From contig CACZQU010000342.1 in NCBI GenBank assembly GCA_902783305.1, positions 1 through 5,356 of the forward strand: a stretch of 5,356 nt of DNA, written 5' to 3'. The stretch comes from an uncultured Lachnospiraceae bacterium. Its GTDB lineage: Bacteria; Bacillota; Clostridia; Lachnospirales; Lachnospiraceae. The translations under genes were made by a program, and so were the position numbers. Shown in pieces: positions 5,190 through 5,356 of this stretch; the first letter of the stretch is position 1; each line of letters starts with the position of its first letter. The notes under the pieces are model-generated. The model was given only the letters and a program-made list of their open reading frames with translations. It searched no databases and was not told where the DNA came from.

Positions 5190-5356
5190 GCGCGAAGCGC
5201 GGAACAACCCGAAGGGGTCATGTTGTGCGGCAATCGTTACAATTCGCGGTCTAACCCTTCGCCGCGCGTCAGGATAAACGCATCAATCGAAAAGTAATCC
5301 GCGTGAAGGGCGCATGGCCTTAGAAATGACCATCCGCAAGCGTCGGTACTTAGCGA
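5190..5356 (-). repeat. Hairpin-rich interspersed repeat, right copy (continues past right edge)
   Basis: The core at 5238-5269 is the reverse complement of the left copy (30 of 32 bases). The flanking sequence is dense in small inverted repeats: GCGC-GAA-GCGC (5190-5200), CCC-GAAG-GGG (5208-5217), ACAAC with GTTGT (5204-5208 and 5222-5226), CGCGG with CCGCG (5245-5249 and 5299-5303), and an imperfect AAGGGC-GCAT-GGCCTT. It has no coding features. The structured sequence reaches the window edge, so its right boundary is unseen. The exact left boundary is uncertain. Confidence 0.5.

Larger units (their letters stand above)
4869..5356. other. Gene-free stretch upstream of the HD gene
   Basis: Frames here are short, lack family features and mostly lack ribosome-binding sites, so I call no gene. 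From left to right it holds a weak minus-strand promoter candidate (5003-5033), a 24-base perfect palindrome (5064-5087), an AT-rich patch (about 5094-5125) containing two TACGATA words 14 bases apart, and a GC-rich, hairpin-rich segment from about 5155 to the right edge that includes the second copy of the interspersed repeat. Confidence 0.6.

Noticed and set aside
4128..5269. The inverted repeats on either side of the HD gene as terminal inverted repeats of a mobile element.
   Set aside because: There is no transposase or recombinase between them, no target-site duplication was seen, and the similarity sits inside larger structured units rather than at clean ends. Independent copies of an interspersed repeat fit better.
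5061..5297. A 78-codon plus-strand frame and a 68-codon minus-strand frame (5001-5207).
   Set aside because: Both are low-complexity translations of palindromic repeat DNA, without ribosome-binding sites or family features.
1..5356. CRISPR array, tRNA or rRNA.
   Set aside because: There are no regularly spaced direct repeats, and no tRNA cloverleaf or rRNA landmarks were recognised.

Overview
The window reads as chromosomal DNA of a Gram-positive anaerobe of the class Clostridia, most likely Lachnospiraceae or a close relative. This is inferred from strong AGGAGG ribosome-binding sites, TTG start use, a GlpA-like / FAD-NAD oxidoreductase / DUF1667 gene trio, and short cytosolic NodB-type and HD-domain proteins typical of that group. 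No rRNA or other taxonomic marker is present. All five convincing genes lie on the minus strand, so the window is best read right to left.

Right part (about 4853-5356): a gene-free stretch of roughly 500 bases. It holds the outer end of a GC-rich, hairpin-prone interspersed element that runs off the right edge, a 24-base perfect palindrome, and a weak promoter candidate facing left. Then comes a single HD-domain protein gene (4310-4852) with a TTG start and a near-ideal Shine-Dalgarno sequence, closed by a 23-bp hairpin terminator (4198-4257).

Middle part (784-4180): a second transcription unit. A sigma-A type promoter (-35 at 4055-4060, -10 at 4032-4037) reads through a leader of about 115 bases into three tightly packed genes: a GlpA-like FAD dehydrogenase with a C-terminal [2Fe-2S] domain, an FAD/NAD(P) oxidoreductase, and a small four-cysteine DUF1667 protein. 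The gaps are 10 and 1 bases. Together they look like a soluble, three-subunit glycerol-3-phosphate (or related 2-hydroxyacid/polyol-phosphate) dehydrogenase. Electrons would pass from the GlpA-like flavin via Fe-S centres to the second flavoprotein and on to an unidentified acceptor. No glycerol kinase, facilitator or GlpP regulator lies in the window, so the substrate is inferred.

Left part (1-757): a NodB-type polysaccharide deacetylase gene begins only 26 bases after the DUF1667 stop and continues past the left edge. It probably belongs to the same operon, which is an unexpected pairing.

The least ordinary non-coding signal is a pair of related, oppositely oriented repeats on either side of the HD gene (core 4128-4159 and 5238-5269, 30 of 32 bases alike). 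One of their two differences appears compensated in a paired stem. I see no CRISPR array, transposase, tRNA or rRNA, and no clear evidence of an entirely new multi-gene system.
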